64,000 nucleotides of DNA from Rotaria sp. Silwood1 (GCA_905250075.1 CAJNOP010000285.1:135661-199660), one strand, 5' to 3'. Numbered from the stretch's first letter, positions 12,501 through 24,321 are shown. Program-made: numbers and translations. Notes: a model not told the origin generated them from the letters alone.

Positions 12501-14050
12501 CATTTCAAACTGAGTCATGTATTTGATCAGAATGCTGCAAACGGTGCAAGTGAAGCTAATCCATTTCTACGTATTTCTTGGTATACTGCAAGATGTTTCT
12601 TTTCGAGAACAATAAATGAACTATTTGAATCTGATCACTGTCTCTCTAATTCATTATCTCAAACATTATGTTTCATGTAAATCATACTAATTGTTGTTTT
12701 CACTAGAAGATTTATTTGAATAGAATCTTATTCCAAATAATTCATCATTCACACAATCTTCAAGCATGAGTTTTGCTAATATTAGCTACTTATTAATAAC
12801 ATAAATGAACTCGAGTTTGGTTAGGATAATTCATATACCATGCAATGTTTGACTATATCTTGTAATACTAATAGTTACAACAGAATAAAATATATGAATA
12901 CGATCATCGTTAGAGTAATTCCTTTTCCAGACGCTGTTCAATAATATGTTCTGAGGTTAGCGATCACATCGGAATAAGATACGTGAACTCAAGCTTAATT
13001 ATGATAATTCATCTGACATACGCTGTTGAATACTATGTTCTGCTTTCATTGATTGGTGCAGAGTAAAATAATTGAGCACAACATTTGTTAGAAGACTTCA
13101 TATGCCATGTATTGTTCAATCTTATGCTTTACAGTCGTCGATTACTACAGAGTAAAATAATCAAACGGGATTTTCTTTAGCAGAATTCATATGCTATGTG
13201 CTAGTTAAACTTGTGTTCTAATGTTATCGATTACTAAGGAGTAAAATAATCGAAGACGATCTTCCTTAAAATGATTCACTTGTAGTATGATTCGCTAACA
13301 AGATGCTTGTAAGTAATGTTTGGCTTAGAAATGCGTGAAAAAGAATAGATCTATTGTCATTACTATTTAGTTTTTGGGTAAACCTTCATCGCAAAACATA
13401 TTGTTATATTTTTAATGTTACGAGAATCATAGATATGAACAGAAAGCTATCAATTCAAATGATTCGTCAGTACAATGATATTCAATGGCATGATTCAGAG
13501 ATGTATTTCGCTACGATATATTTGGTATAATGGAACAAAGCTATAATTATGATGATTCATGAACTTTGGGATTTAGGACTACCTTAGAGACTTTCGCATT
13601 GCATTCTCAATGAGTGCCATAGATGAAGAGATAGCCCTGGTTGGAACTAGTCACTTATGACGTATTGATTATTGGACGAATAAATGATGCACTAAGCTTT
13701 ATTCGAAGGAACTTTTTTGAATTCATATTTTCTCAACAATATTCATCTATTATATGGAATATTCTATTCGAGTAACACACATCCATTGCTAACAAGTGAT
13801 TGACATATTGAAATAGATTTATTATTAGGTTTATTCATTTTTTGCAAGGATTTTTTTCTTCATAAGAACGACAAAAGTTCTCCCTTACGGTAAATAATAT
13901 ACATGAGCAGATAGATTGTTATTGGTGTTCATTTATTATCTAATTGGTAACTATATTACAAAGTTTTGTTTTGATTCAAAATGTTAATGATGGATTGAAC
14001 AGGATGCTTGTTAAGAACATTCAGTTTTTGGGTGATTGTTAACCACTCAA
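9560..14050. repeat. Degenerate ~93-bp satellite array with higher-order organisation
   Basis: A motif of the form ATTCATTTATCAAGAGATC recurs at about 9952, 10041, 10134, 10226, 10320, 10415, 10506, 10600, 10692, 10786, 10880, 10970, 11065, 11158, 11250, 11343, 11438 and 11530, a spacing of about 93 bp. Each unit continues with a segment like GCTGATATGATCGAGT, then CTTCGAACTGAGTGATATAC and TTGTTATAA. From about 9950 to 11620 the units fall into a repeating series of six distinguishable types, so the pattern recurs every ~557 bp. For example, the units at 10320 and 10880 are almost identical, far more alike than adjacent units. Right of about 11700 the copies decay but the ~93-bp rhythm can still be followed to around 14 kb. 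Stops in all frames argue against coding. Confidence 0.8.
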
Positions 14051-16575
14051 TACTTGCAATGACTCATTTCAAAGTAAGTATTAAATTTGGATACTAATGT
14101 TGCTATGATTATTCAAACGATATGAGATCAATGATGTGATATTATACTAAAAATTGGTCATTAAGATTACAACGAACATGATCTTCTTCTTAGTACACGC
14201 CATATTATCAAAAACTGGACAAGACTTTTTTCAAGTGACTTTAAACATTACATGCTCTCATTTTATTTATGCATACACCTTTATCGAACTTCTTATTTTC
14301 ATAAAATTTTGTTGTTATATGAATGCGATTTGATCTTGAAGGACATTTGTGTCATTATTACTTTTGTAAAGATTTTTCAGTATTCAAAAAATTTTATGGA
14401 ACAAAAAGCTCTAATTAAGCTCAAATTTCTTTTATATAGTGTTAAATACTTAGAAGACAATGTTTTCTTCTAGAATAACGACTGTTTCTTAAATTACTAA
14501 TCCATGGTGAAGGTTTCATTAGTAGATAGTCTGTTTATTGTCAATTACTTAGTTTAACTTTTTCTTTTTCTTTTCTCTTTTTCTCTGCAATAAATATTGA
14601 TATTATTTTTTACTTTTCAAGAGTCTTATTTTTTTCTATTTAATTATCATTTACATTGGTTTTGACATTCTTAACGAATAGTTTATATGGAAGCACGGAA
14701 AAGATATGTGAATTTATTGAGTTAATTGTTTTCTAAGCTAGCAAAGAAGTAAAATGCTGCAAAATTTGTACGCCATGTGTCTCATCAATCTCATCAAGAT
14801 CAGTATTGGTGTATCTGACATCTAAGAGAAGAAGATTTAACGCTTTGTCTCATCTTATGATAATCAAATGAGCAGGACAAAAGTTACTGTTTTTTTTATT
14901 TTGCAAATGTTGCAGGTCAAAAAATAAATAATTCTAAGTTTTCAATCAGAAACTATAGCACTTCATATACCTACAATATTGTTAGTCAGAATTCCAGAAT
15001 TGCTTGAATCGATTCGCTGTAAAAGTTCTTTCCAATCTATCCCAACTGGTTTCCAAGTAGAACTGAATATCCTTTATTCATTTCGTGGATTAGTTCTTCA
15101 AAATAAACACCTTAACATAGATAAAAACGCTAACTACTGCCGAAAAACATGAAAAGAACAACGAAATCTCGTACAATACAGCGTGATTCGTGTATGAGCG
15201 CTTTTCTAACAAAATTAATGGTGTTGTCAGATAGAACTCGTTGACCCCTATCGATACTACGTCTCTCAAGCTTGATTTTAATGTAGCATTAATGAGAAAG
15301 CCACTAATTAATCCGTTACTCATTTACATCGTAGACAAAAAAATTAGTCACAGATTTGCTTCTTCGATCAATTAGCGCAATAGAACAAAAGATGGCCTAG
15401 TTTATTTGTTACCATCGCTGTCGTATAATCGATTCGATATTCTTGGAAGAAACGGAAAAAACTTAGTGACTGATTTTTTTCGATCAATTACTAGAAGAGA
15501 ACGAAAAAATTTTGTCCTTCAACTTGATGATATCGAAAACAAACAGAAATCATTATTGATCTTTCTGTTTCAATCAACAAGCGTAATAGGTAGAAAGATG
15601 TCACGCCTTTCATCTTGATTGGCAACAGTTATCAAAGCCATTGTTCTAAGAAATGTTAAAAACTATGAATTAGGGAAAAAACATTTCTAAAGATTGGCGA
15701 CACCGTCTAAATTAATCACTCTGATTGGCAGGGGCACATCAGAGAGTGCAGATGCACATTTCATTTCATAACTTGATATAATGAAGAAAAGAAGCAGAAG
15801 ACTCGTATTATCTGTTGCAATGGTGCTATGAGTTTTTGTCAAGAGAGTGAGCTCTCTCAGCCTTTGTATGGGATCAACTTTAGCAACAATATTTAAAAAT
15901 TTCTGGGAAGGGAGGGCCCTTCTCTTTCCTTTAAGTCCTCCTTCTGTAACGCCACGAATGATGACGCACATTTCAAACTAGTGAAACATTTGTCTAAAAG
16001 TTGTAGTCTCTATATAAACGTTATCATTAAATTCTTGATTTTCGTATACAAATTCAATTGATAAGATTTGAAGACTGTTTTCTATCATGCTTCTAGTTGA
16101 CATATAAATTGAACTTAGTATTGAATATTCAATAAACAATTAGATATCACGATGAATCGGGTAATTGAAAATTGATACATATAATTGTGTGTGTATGCAA
16201 GTTTGGGATGAGTCAGAGTGACTACGTGTGAAGAGATCAACTACATACATAGTTTCACAAAACATAAACTGTTGCCTGGCCTGTTAGCTTCGTCCAATAT
16301 TATATGAACGAATCACGCCAAAGCAAAATTTTAAAGTTCAGTCCACTCTGACAGAGGTCTCGGTGATCTGCTAGGTAGAAAGCCAAGATAACGGCTCTTC
16401 TTTAGAACGTATTCAAGACTGCACATTATGATATTATAAGTACGGCATGTACTACTTTTTTTCAAGAGTGGAAAGTAGAAAGCCTTTTTTCAATCTCTGT
16501 GAATCAATAAAAAATCAAAATATTTCCGAAAACATCCAACATCAAGCTCGTGGTGGCCAGCAAAAAACAAAACAT
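14051..16575. other. No recognisable gene
   Basis: AT-rich sequence with short open frames only (14252-14473 plus, 15090-15323 minus, 15406-15618 plus, 15687-15971 minus). The last includes a GGGAGGGCCC segment of the kind seen at the edges of MITE-like elements elsewhere in the window (compare 54913-55207), so it is probably repeat-derived. Nothing here is supported as a gene. Confidence 0.4.
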
Positions 16576-16580
16576 GCAGT

Positions 16581-16629
16581 AGGGGTGTGGGTGTGACTGC
16601 AGCTGTTGACATCTGCTTCACCCACACTG
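16581..16629. repeat. TGTGGG-type hairpin
   Basis: The left arm AGGGGTGTGGGTGTG (16581-16595) faces TCACCCACACT (about 16618-16628) across a ~22-bp loop. The arms resemble degenerate TGTGGG telomere repeat. It is one of a family of similar hairpins in the region 16.5-36 kb. Confidence 0.6.
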
Positions 16630-16947
16630 ACGTCCATGAATTCATCTAATCATATCGTATCAGAAATTGTTGCTGGCTGGTTCTATTTCCATGTAGTGGG
16701 TATCGATCTCACTTCGGATTCAGTTGTCAGTAGGCCACACATAGCATCAGAAAGTGATAAATATCTCTCACTCAAGATGGATTGTCAATTGAATACTCTA
16801 CATGGTCTTGTTCATATAGCATCTATACGTGATGAGCGGAACATAGTAGCCGATACGATTCGACTTCGTTTGACAATTCTAGTCAATGCTCAAGCTCGAG
16901 TCATACTGAAACATTTTTTTCAGAGCTCGGTGCCTTTGACTAATTGA
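16606..16947 (+). CDS. Hypothetical 113-residue open frame
   Basis: This is the longest plus-strand frame in the area: 113 codons, ATG to TGA. I recognise no family, signal peptide or membrane segment. The frame starts inside the hairpin described at 16581-16629, which makes the start doubtful. It may be an exon piece or chance. No neighbour supports a function. Confidence 0.2.
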   Translation: MTSASPTLTSMNSSNHIVSEIVAGWFYFHVVGIDLTSDSVVSRPHIASESDKYLSLKMDCQLNTLHGLVHIASIRDERNIVADTIRLRLTILVNAQARVILKHFFQSSVPLTN

Positions 16948-17339
16948 AAGAAACGAATTAATCTGGTCGATTTGTTCAGAATATTCCATTGGAAAATATA
17001 GCATGGAAAATGAGCTTGAAAATGGCTTGATGATAGTCCACATTAGTTCTGGTCAGTATCAGTATCATTGAGAATAATGAGTATAAAACTACTACGAAGA
17101 CCATTGTTTTGATTTTTAACAAAAATCACATTTATTTATTCAAGGTTTTTACAGGCTACACTTGCTATCATCAGGAATCAAAATAAGAAAAAAGAAAAAA
17201 CTCTATGGCTATATATATTCATTACAAAATAGCAAAACATACAGATTAATTAATAAATGATTATAATTCGCGAATTATGTTTGTAGCACTTTTGTTGTCC
17301 GCAAAATTGTCGTTTGACATCGATGATTATTATTCGAAA

Positions 17340-17810
17340 ACGTTGAAGTTAAATGTCACGTCGACCAGTGATTAACCTAATGATTGATGAGTATATAGGC
17401 TTTCTTTAAGTATTCTACGAGTCAAGTCGGTTTCAAAGGTTACTATTTCAGCATGATCAAAATCGAAGGAGTGATTGTGTTCTGTCACATATCTTATTGT
17501 ATTGAATGAATCCAATAAATTTCTTATATCCTTTTTGATGTTCTTTCATTCTTGTGATTTCTCACGATTACTTAATTCAATGTAATATTTGTTACAATTA
17601 ATACATGAGATTTTATAAGCTAATTTTTGTCTTTTTTTGATTTTATCATCTCCTTTTTGAATCGGTAAAAATATATTCTTTAATGTCAAGGATTTCTTAA
17701 AGGCTATGTTTATATTAATAATAAGGCAGATATTTGTGAAAACTGTATGTAATTTTTCGTGTTAGAGTAGTAGATTTAAGTCCATAATATGTGAAAGTGA
17801 AAAGTATGTT
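17340..17810 (-). pseudogene. Decayed Penelope-like retroelement, GIY-YIG endonuclease end
   Basis: Reading the minus strand from about 17700 downward gives a peptide with the hallmarks of the GIY-YIG endonuclease of Penelope-like elements: a YKISCINCNKYYI segment (the usual YIGQT has become YIELS), then in another frame TRMKEHQKGY, then in a third frame VTEHNHSFDFDHAEIV followed by TRRILKESLYTH. The arrangement (YKI-C-x2-C near the start, R-x-KEH, EHNHSFDFD, R..KESL) is typical of the family. At least two frameshifts plus a stop mean it is dead. Reverse-transcriptase motifs upstream (towards 17810) were not recognisable. The TGTGGG run at 17868 lies just beyond its upstream side. Confidence 0.7.
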
Positions 17811-17867
17811 CTTCTCTATTGAAGAATTCTGTTGTTTGTTCAAACGTTTATTTAATATCTTGTTAAA

Positions 17868-17886
17868 GTGTGGGTGTGGGTGTGGG
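17868..17886 (+). repeat. Telomere-like (TGTGGG)3 tract
   Basis: Three perfect head-to-tail TGTGGG units lie about 60 bp beyond the Penelope-like remnant. TGTGGG is, to my recollection, the telomeric hexamer of the bdelloid Adineta vaga. It is the longest perfect run of this motif in the window. Confidence 0.75.
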
Positions 17887-17889
17887 TTT

Positions 17890-18825
17890 TAAAATGTAAC
17901 TCATACATTTAATTTCGGTCACATGTTTCGGGTTATTTTTATTTAGACACTTTTCAAGTCTGTGAATTGCAATGAAAAAAGTATAGAGTGAAACAAGCAA
18001 GTACGACTTGTTTCGAGCTTGTTCAAGGATCACTATCAGGTATTGTAGTCTTTGCAACTATTGAGATGATCTAAAGATCATAGATAAGTTACATACTCTA
18101 CATTTTGAACACTAATGTCTGGAAATAGTATCATTGAACTAGCAAATATCTGTATTATAGCAGCAAGTCAGGTAAACGAGGAGGCGTTTCTACCTTGCTC
18201 TTAAAGGTAAAGTATGTGATTCAATGAAAAACGAATTAACAATATAATATAATAAAGAAACAGAAACAAGACTGAATAAATAACAAAAAATAAATTAAAA
18301 AAAGTCAATCTTCTTAAATAGTTCTTTTTTTTTGGTTCGTTTCTTTTGTTTTAAAATCGAATTTTAGCGCTTTTGTAGTTTTCCGAGCTTTTTGAAGAAA
18401 AAGCACGAAAGTAGCGAATTTCGTATGAGACAAGAAACAAGAAAACAATCGTAAATAAAGGAAGAAATATTCGAAGGACAAGAAAGAGAAAGTCATTCTT
18501 TATCTGTCATTTTCATGGTTCACATTATTATTTTTCATTCTCATACCAAACATGACAACAGCTACGTTGAATATTGAAAATGGATTAGAATTACTTTTAA
18601 TTTTTGTAATAAATTTCTTGCATATTTCGTAGGTGTACCACGATAGATTTTGACGAAAACAGTGTGTTGTGATTTTGCTCTTCATTCATATTGATTTATT
18701 CTTCAAATCATGTTGATTTTTTTTTCTTTTTTCATTAGATTAACTTACATAAAATAACAAACGTGACTTCATTTGACGAATATGTCACTGTTGTCGATTG
18801 TAATAATAAAGTTAGTTACTTTTAG
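17890..18825. other. No recognisable gene
   Basis: AT-rich unique sequence. Short minus-strand frames at 18314-18496 and 18500-18685 have no recognisable content. Confidence 0.4.
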
Positions 18826-19100
18826 TCGAGTTCTCCAATCCTAAATATGATCAGACTGTGAGAGAAAATACAGCTGAAATAATTGCTATGGTTTCAGATG
18901 ATGAAATCAAAATCAAGAACAATATTTGTCGAGTCGTACTGTCGAGAACCAATGATTATCTCGATGATAGTCATGGAGAACTTGCTTCATCGGTGGTGAT
19001 TGGCTTTCGTGGTTTCAACGCTGTTTATCGAGTAACCAATTCATTTGGTCTTGGTGAGTCTATTTTCGATATAATAATTTATAGACCAAGAAAGAAATAA
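18826..19100 (+). CDS. Possible cadherin-like exon or gene fragment
   Basis: After a pyrimidine-rich stretch ending in TTTTAG (AG at 18824-18825) the plus strand is open to a TAA at 19098-19100, about 91 codons. The start of the translation, EFSNPKYDQTVRENTAEI, resembles the first strands of a cadherin repeat (aromatic-x3-Y-x3-V-x-EN). The remainder does not show the expected DxD, LDRE or DxNDN motifs, so the assignment is weak. No upstream exon or start codon was found. It could be the last exon of an unrecognised surface-protein gene or a degraded fragment. Confidence 0.3.
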
Positions 19101-19558
19101 GCCTGGTGATTTTGAAATAAATTTACTAGAAATATTTCCTGATATAATTTTATCGATTTGTGGCCCTCTACACTTGAATGTAAGAGTCCTTACAAGAGTA
19201 TGTAGTAATCCTATTTGTCTTCAAAAAAAAGCGTGGACTAGTAAAATGATAAAATAATACTCGAATGTTTTAGGATGCTCTTCGATATCGTTCAAAAGTG
19301 GAGAAGGTTAACGATCACGAAGAAACGTATTCTGGCCAGGGCAAGGTGTATTTGTTTTTTATGGAATTCATTTTATCTTTTTTTATTATTGTTTTTCAAA
19401 AATAGAATATTGAATAAAATTTTGAGTGTATGTTCCTGATTTGATCAAAAAATAATTGTTTTCTATGAGCTGGTTATTTCTTTCATTTTGTTCTTTTAGT
19501 TCAGATATGTCCATACTAAGATCATGGTACCATGAAAATCATGCTCTTTCAACTGTTT

Positions 19559-19613
19559 AGAGTGTGAGTATGGGTTTGTTTGAAATCACGAAGATGGTTA
19601 ACACCCACACTTC
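19559..19613. repeat. TGTGGG-type hairpin
   Basis: GTGTGAGTATGGGTTTGTTT is followed after about 25 bp by AACACCCACACT. It has the same layout as the other hairpins between 16.5 and 36 kb. Confidence 0.55.
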
Positions 19614-20242
19614 ATCCTAACTTAAAAAGTAAAGCTACTAAAAATCATTCTACTCAATTTAAAATAATCAGCTGACAATAACGTGAACATCGTTGAACCA
19701 GTTGTTCATGAGACTCACTTTCGATAATATGTTCTTTATCATTAACATAACTTTGATAATATGAACGAATTATAGAAAGTCAATAAGCTCTTATGATTGT
19801 TGATTGTAGAGGATTGCCTCTTTGAATATATTCAAGGGTTCGTTGTACAATCTAATAAACAGAAAGCTTACATATTTATAAATCCAAAATATTTAATATA
19901 CTTATTTGTTATATGAATCTAAATCACTTGGTGCTTCCGCATATATCAACAGATTGAGTGTTCGAATTATTGCATGAGCAATAGCAATACATTGTCTTTC
20001 ACCCTCTAGTAATTGATTTCCTTTTATACCAATATATGTTTGACAATCTTTGTATAATCAAACACAAATATAAACAATAACAATGAATCATAAATTTGCT
20101 CGTGGTAGTTGCTGAATACAATTGTGTTTATTCGCTTTCTATGCAGTATTGATAAATCCATCTAATGTAAAATTCTGTGACCCATATTGAATATTTTAGG
20201 CTATTGTCACACTAGATAAAATTAGTTGTTAATCTACAAGAT

Positions 20243-20360
20243 CAGTGTGAGAACGGGTGTGAGTTTCAGTGTAGGTGAAGTAGATATGGGTGTACTCGCA
20301 AGTGTAGGTCTTCTTATCAACAACACTCATACCTCACTTCCACAATCGCATCCACACCCA
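20243..20360. repeat. Compound TGTGGG-type repeat cluster
   Basis: Several degenerate G-rich units (AGTGTGAGAACGGGTGTGAG, AGTGTAGGTGAAG, ATATGGGTGTAC) are followed by C-rich counterparts (ACTCATACCTCACTTCC, ATCCACACCC). It may be two hairpin elements side by side. It ends about 20 bp from the stop codon of the adjacent minus-strand gene. Confidence 0.55.
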
Positions 20361-20379
20361 AAATTTCTCTGCTGTGAGT

Positions 20380-21085
20380 TTATTTGGGAAATTCCACACA
20401 CAAATTATCAAAAGCAAGTTGTGTTCCTCGTCCATTCACTTGTGAATTCGTTTCTCCTCCATAAGACGAGAAATTGACAATTTCCAAATCTGACCAATTG
20501 AGTTCTATCCATTGTGGTTGCAATTGCAGTATAAATTGTTTGGATTTGAACACACTTCCGCCTCGTTTACCCGTTATTTCTAATGTGAGATTATCATTCC
20601 ATACTGATGCTACTATCATTGATTTCAGAGTAAAACTTCTAGCTGCATTTATAATCATCGACAACATTTGGCCATCCTTATTCAACCCGACATATTGACC
20701 ACTCGATAGAGCAGCGGAATAGCCTGACCAACCATTAATTTGTTCGTTGTAAGAAACATTCATATAGTTCGCATTCACCCATTGAAAACCAGAGAACCCA
20801 TTGGGCAAGGATTGTTGGAAACGACCAGCACCAGGAATATTATCAAATGTGATTAATCTAGGACACTCTTCAATAACAAACATTAAGATAATGGAAAATT
20901 AAAATAATCTTACTAGTTAACGGAACAGTAGTGAAAGTGGTAGTCATAGTTGCGGTAGTGATTGTGCTCGTGAACGGCAACAATGTTGTTGACACGTCAG
21001 CTAGTGAAAGCATTAAGAATTCCAAAAAGATTCGAAGTAAATGAAAAATATGATTAGTATAACCGTATTTCAAAAAGCAGGACAT
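20380..21085 (-). CDS. Predicted secreted protein, Thr-rich linker plus beta-rich domain
   Basis: Two exons on the minus strand: 21085-20914 and 20867-20380, split by a 46-bp intron (GTAAGA..GAAG) that joins in frame, giving 219 residues. The N-terminus carries a hydrophobic stretch (HLLRIFLEFLMLSLA, about residues 15-29) suitable as a signal peptide or anchor. A Ser/Thr-rich linker of about 30 residues follows. The rest is one globular domain starting CPRLITFDNIPGAG and ending GTQLAFDNLCVEF, rich in alternating hydrophobic residues, consistent with a beta-sandwich. I recall similar ITFDD..GYxGxNW..W-x-N..FDNL domains in secreted proteins of fungi and bdelloids, but I cannot name a characterised family. 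No catalytic motif is evident; an adhesive or carbohydrate-binding role is only a guess. The gene appears intact. Confidence 0.65.
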
Positions 21086-22380
21086 CTGAAAACTGTCTGT
21101 ATTCGATTCAACCTTTATTGATTAAAGTCGAACAAAATTTGGTCATCTTAGTCGTATCAAATAAGACTTTAACCTGTAGAATCCGTTTAATTCTTCCTTT
21201 CCTAGACATAATGAGGAGCAAAACAAATAATCTATTTTTTTATCGTTGTATCCGTACCTGGTTTCCGTGTTTCTTCTTTTAAGGACAGAAAGTCAGTTAA
21301 ATAATGTGAAAAGACACAAACAGTTATGTGTCCGTGGTGCTTTGAAATCTTTTCTACACATCGAAATTAGGACAAAAAGCAATTATGTAGAATTCTGATT
21401 CGAGAATGAATCATATGAAAAATTGTTCACTAGACTTTCGATCCTCTGAACTTAAAACAATCCGATTAAAATAATTGTTTATTCTAAAAAAAGAACTCCG
21501 ATATAAGTTCACATGCTTAGTTGAAAACAGATACAGAAAGTACAAAGAGGAAACAGCTGGTTCACAACAACGGAAGCACCTGGAATTGTTGGAATCACTT
21601 AAAGTCATCAAAATCAGTGGGACTCATTGAAATCATTCGGAATCACTGAGAATCATTGTGAAATCACTTGGATTCATTTTTTATTTCGTCTTTTTTTCTA
21701 CATTTTGGTGGTCGAAATTAGACATGGCACTTTTATAATTGCACTTTAAGAGTTAAACTAGGTACGTTGAAGGCATTATTCGTAATACATATAATGGGTT
21801 AAAGCTCTTAACCAAGTAGAATTCACTAGGATTTTTTTCTACTACAATATGGATTCGCCATGACCATCTCTTAATCAATCAGTGCTCAGCATGCTCTATT
21901 GGGATCTGATTGAATTATAGAGATCCAATCAGACTTCGGTAGGACTTTTTTCGCCTATAATCAAAGCTAGTCGTGGCCGTCGCTTAACCAATTAATTCTT
22001 AGCATAGTTTTCTCTTATATTGCACAGATAGAGTGAGGTTGAATTTTGATTGAAAAGATAAAAATCTTTACTAGATTATGATTGGATCACCGTCTTCAGC
22101 AATTGGGTGTACTATGGACAGCATCCTTAGCATATCCACTTTAAATTTGGCCTTTTTCAAGTTAAAGTGGAAGTGCAACATCTACTGAGTGGTGTCTATG
22201 AAATCTATGGAGGCAGTGAAATCATGGAGCCATGTAATCAGCTGTTTCCTTCTTGAGAAAATGTATCTTTCAAAATATAGCCCTACTGGGAGCTTTTACG
22301 TTTTCTTTTGCATTTGTGTTGTTCTTCTGACCATAATAATGGCTGCCGACAACGTTGGTTGTGGTTTGACATGACAAAAA
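21086..22380. other. No recognisable gene; short local repeats
   Basis: At 21586-21680 a GAATCACTG/GAATCATTG motif recurs several times as an imperfect minisatellite. At about 21830-22020 two weakly similar segments contain CCATGACCATCTCTTAATCAA and GTGGCCGTCGCTTAACCAA-like sequence, suggesting an old duplication. Nothing coding is supported. Confidence 0.4.
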
Positions 22381-22406
22381 CATGCACACTCATACCCACA
22401 CCCTAA
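22381..22406. repeat. Telomere-like C-rich motif
   Basis: CACACTCATACCCACACCC is a degenerate complement of TGTGGG repeat. Only one arm is clear here. Confidence 0.4.
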
Positions 22407-22625
22407 AAAATGATACGTTCTACAGAATCGAATCGAATGATCAATCGTTCAATTTGTTTCGACCTCTGATGTACTTTCAAAAGTTCACTGTGTCTCCATG
22501 TTGTGATACATATAAATGCAACAGAATCTGGATTTTAAAGTACTGAATATGATCCATGCGAAGAGATGAAACCTTTTATCTAATGATTACAATTCATTTT
22601 GTCTATATCAGGCTTTACCTATGTT

Positions 22626-23120
22626 TCAGAGACATTTCGGCTCTTTCCCGCTGCTCGTAGACCAGCACGGATTACAGATGTAGGGAAAGGGTAGATCATG
22701 AAGAAATAATTTGAAGAAAGATTCGAATTTCACTTGAATCTGTAGATCACTGTTTGTTCTCTTACTTGCTATCGGTGGACAGAGTTGTTGATTGAAACTC
22801 GGCACCGGATAACAAACAGGAACGTTCCGACATCTAGGATGATGTACACATCTGTGGTTAGGTTCATCACAAGAGTTGTTTGAGCGTTCACATGGAGCTA
22901 GCTCAGAGCAATCTACGAATTCATCGCCGCAAATGCCAATGTTAACAGCATCTACTAGATGGAAACATGCACACGCACTATTTGGTGAACATCGAGCATA
23001 TTGAGACATCCCATGACAGAATTGAGATTTCACTCGAACTAGCAACATACAAAATAATAGTAAAGCATGTAAAACAAAACAAGAACCAAACCTGTAAGGC
23101 TTAAAAGAAAGATTGTTCAA
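22626..23120 (-). CDS. Secreted cysteine-rich protein
   Basis: An open frame of 164 codons starts at 23120. The first ~32 residues contain a strong hydrophobic core (LHALLLFCMLLVRV) ending VKS before QFCHG, a convincing signal peptide. The next ~85 residues carry about 16 cysteines, spaced as C-x7-C-x5-C-x-C, then GICG...DC...PC...SC...RCVHHPRC...VCYP...CPP. I know of no named Pfam domain with this pattern, although similar Cys-rich N-termini are common on bdelloid secreted proteins. A donor-like GTAAGAG lies where ACCGATAGCAA ends (about 22767), so the Cys-poor tail (FFKLFLHDLPF onward) may be intron read-through and the true C-terminus may lie on a further exon. Function unknown, presumably extracellular. 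Confidence 0.6.
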   Translation of the reverse strand: MNNLSFKPYRFGSCFVLHALLLFCMLLVRVKSQFCHGMSQYARCSPNSACACFHLVDAVNIGICGDEFVDCSELAPCERSNNSCDEPNHRCVHHPRCRNVPVCYPVPSFNQQLCPPIASKRTNSDLQIQVKFESFFKLFLHDLPFPYICNPCWSTSSGKEPKCL

Positions 23121-23964
23121 AGTAAGATAAGTAAGATAAGTAAAAAAAAAAAGTTTTAGGTTTACCTAAATAGAACTATTAAGAAACAATGAATTATTGT
23201 TGAAACCATCATTTGTATGGATACGAGAATGAATGGCGACAGTATCTGTCTTTATATCTAATGCAGAGGTAATTTTTTTTCGCATTTGTCGAAATGATGA
23301 AGCGCATGGTGTGATCCTTTCATAAATGGAAATTCGATATTGCTCCAGCGCTTACCTAAGCACTTAATTCTTCTTCAAAGAAACAATCTTTACAAAAAAA
23401 AAAGCGTTATTAAAGTAATACGGGATTCCTTTTGCGATACAAGCTTTTAATAGGGCTACAGAAATTTGTAGTTTGATCAAACCAAAGTAACAATCTATAG
23501 CGCAACATTCATTTGTACTTTGAACTGTGTCTTCGTTACATCTCAAGGGTTTATTTGTTACGTTTTCATTTTCAAATCTCTTTTTTGACCTTACATGTCA
23601 GGTTTAAGAAAAGATCGCTGAAAATAGTGGCATGGCTACGAGTGCGGCAAAGACATGGGTTGTTTGCGAGCAAACGCACTATTTCAAAGGTGCAGTAGGT
23701 TTCTGCTCCCTCTGCCGAAACGTTGTCTGGCACCTTGCTCCTGTCCGTAAAGAATTTTCAGTCATAACACTATTTCAGAACAATCTTTTCAACAAAATAC
23801 TCATTCTGTTCGTGTGAAAAAAATGGAAAAAGTCCACTCTAAAGTACTTTCAGTATTAATAAAGTAAAAATAGTAACTAATCTTACTCATTTTCACTTTT
23901 TCCAGTTAATTATAGAATTTTTTCAACTTTTCGAAATAATTTATATTGGTATTTTATCATCCAT
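23121..23964. other. No recognisable gene
   Basis: AT-rich sequence with short frames only (23364-23546 minus; 23513-23698 and 23632-23817 plus, overlapping each other). Nothing can be supported. It ends at the assembly gap. Confidence 0.4.
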
Positions 23965-24064
23965 NNNNNNNNNNNNNNNNNNNNNNNNNNNNNNNNNNNN
24001 NNNNNNNNNNNNNNNNNNNNNNNNNNNNNNNNNNNNNNNNNNNNNNNNNNNNNNNNNNNNNNNN
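23965..24064. other. Assembly gap (100 N)
   Basis: Exactly 100 unspecified bases, the conventional size for a gap of unknown length between scaffolded contigs. Linkage and distance across this point are therefore not proven by sequence. Confidence 0.99.
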
Positions 24065-24321
24065 GAAAATTTTAACTTGAACTAAAATTGGGGTTGAAAC
24101 AAAATAATGTTGATCGCACATTTTCCTAAATATACTTGTTTAATTAATTAATTTTACAAACACATATTTTCAACCGAATTTCTTTTAATACATTTTTATC
24201 TGATACTTATTTTCGAGTAGCCCACTTCGAGATGATCCAGTTGTTATATTTTTCTTTCTGTATGACGAAATCGAGTCCTGGCTTATCTTTGTTGATTGAA
24301 CTGTCAAAATGTCCACGTATA

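Larger units (their letters stand above)
19101..20379. other. Intergenic, with TGTGGG-type hairpins
   Basis: No gene is recognised. Two hairpin-type repeats fall in this stretch: 19559-19613 (GTGTGAGTATGGGT facing ACACCCACACT) and the larger cluster at 20243-20360. Confidence 0.4.

Noticed and set aside
9560..14050. CRISPR-like array or coding tandem repeat
   Set aside because: Units are degenerate over their whole length with no conserved-repeat/unique-spacer alternation, and the context is eukaryotic.
15687..15971. 94-codon minus-strand frame with GVTEGGLKGKRRALPS
   Set aside because: The composition resembles MITE-end sequence (GGGAGGGCCC), there is no gene context, and no family is recognisable.
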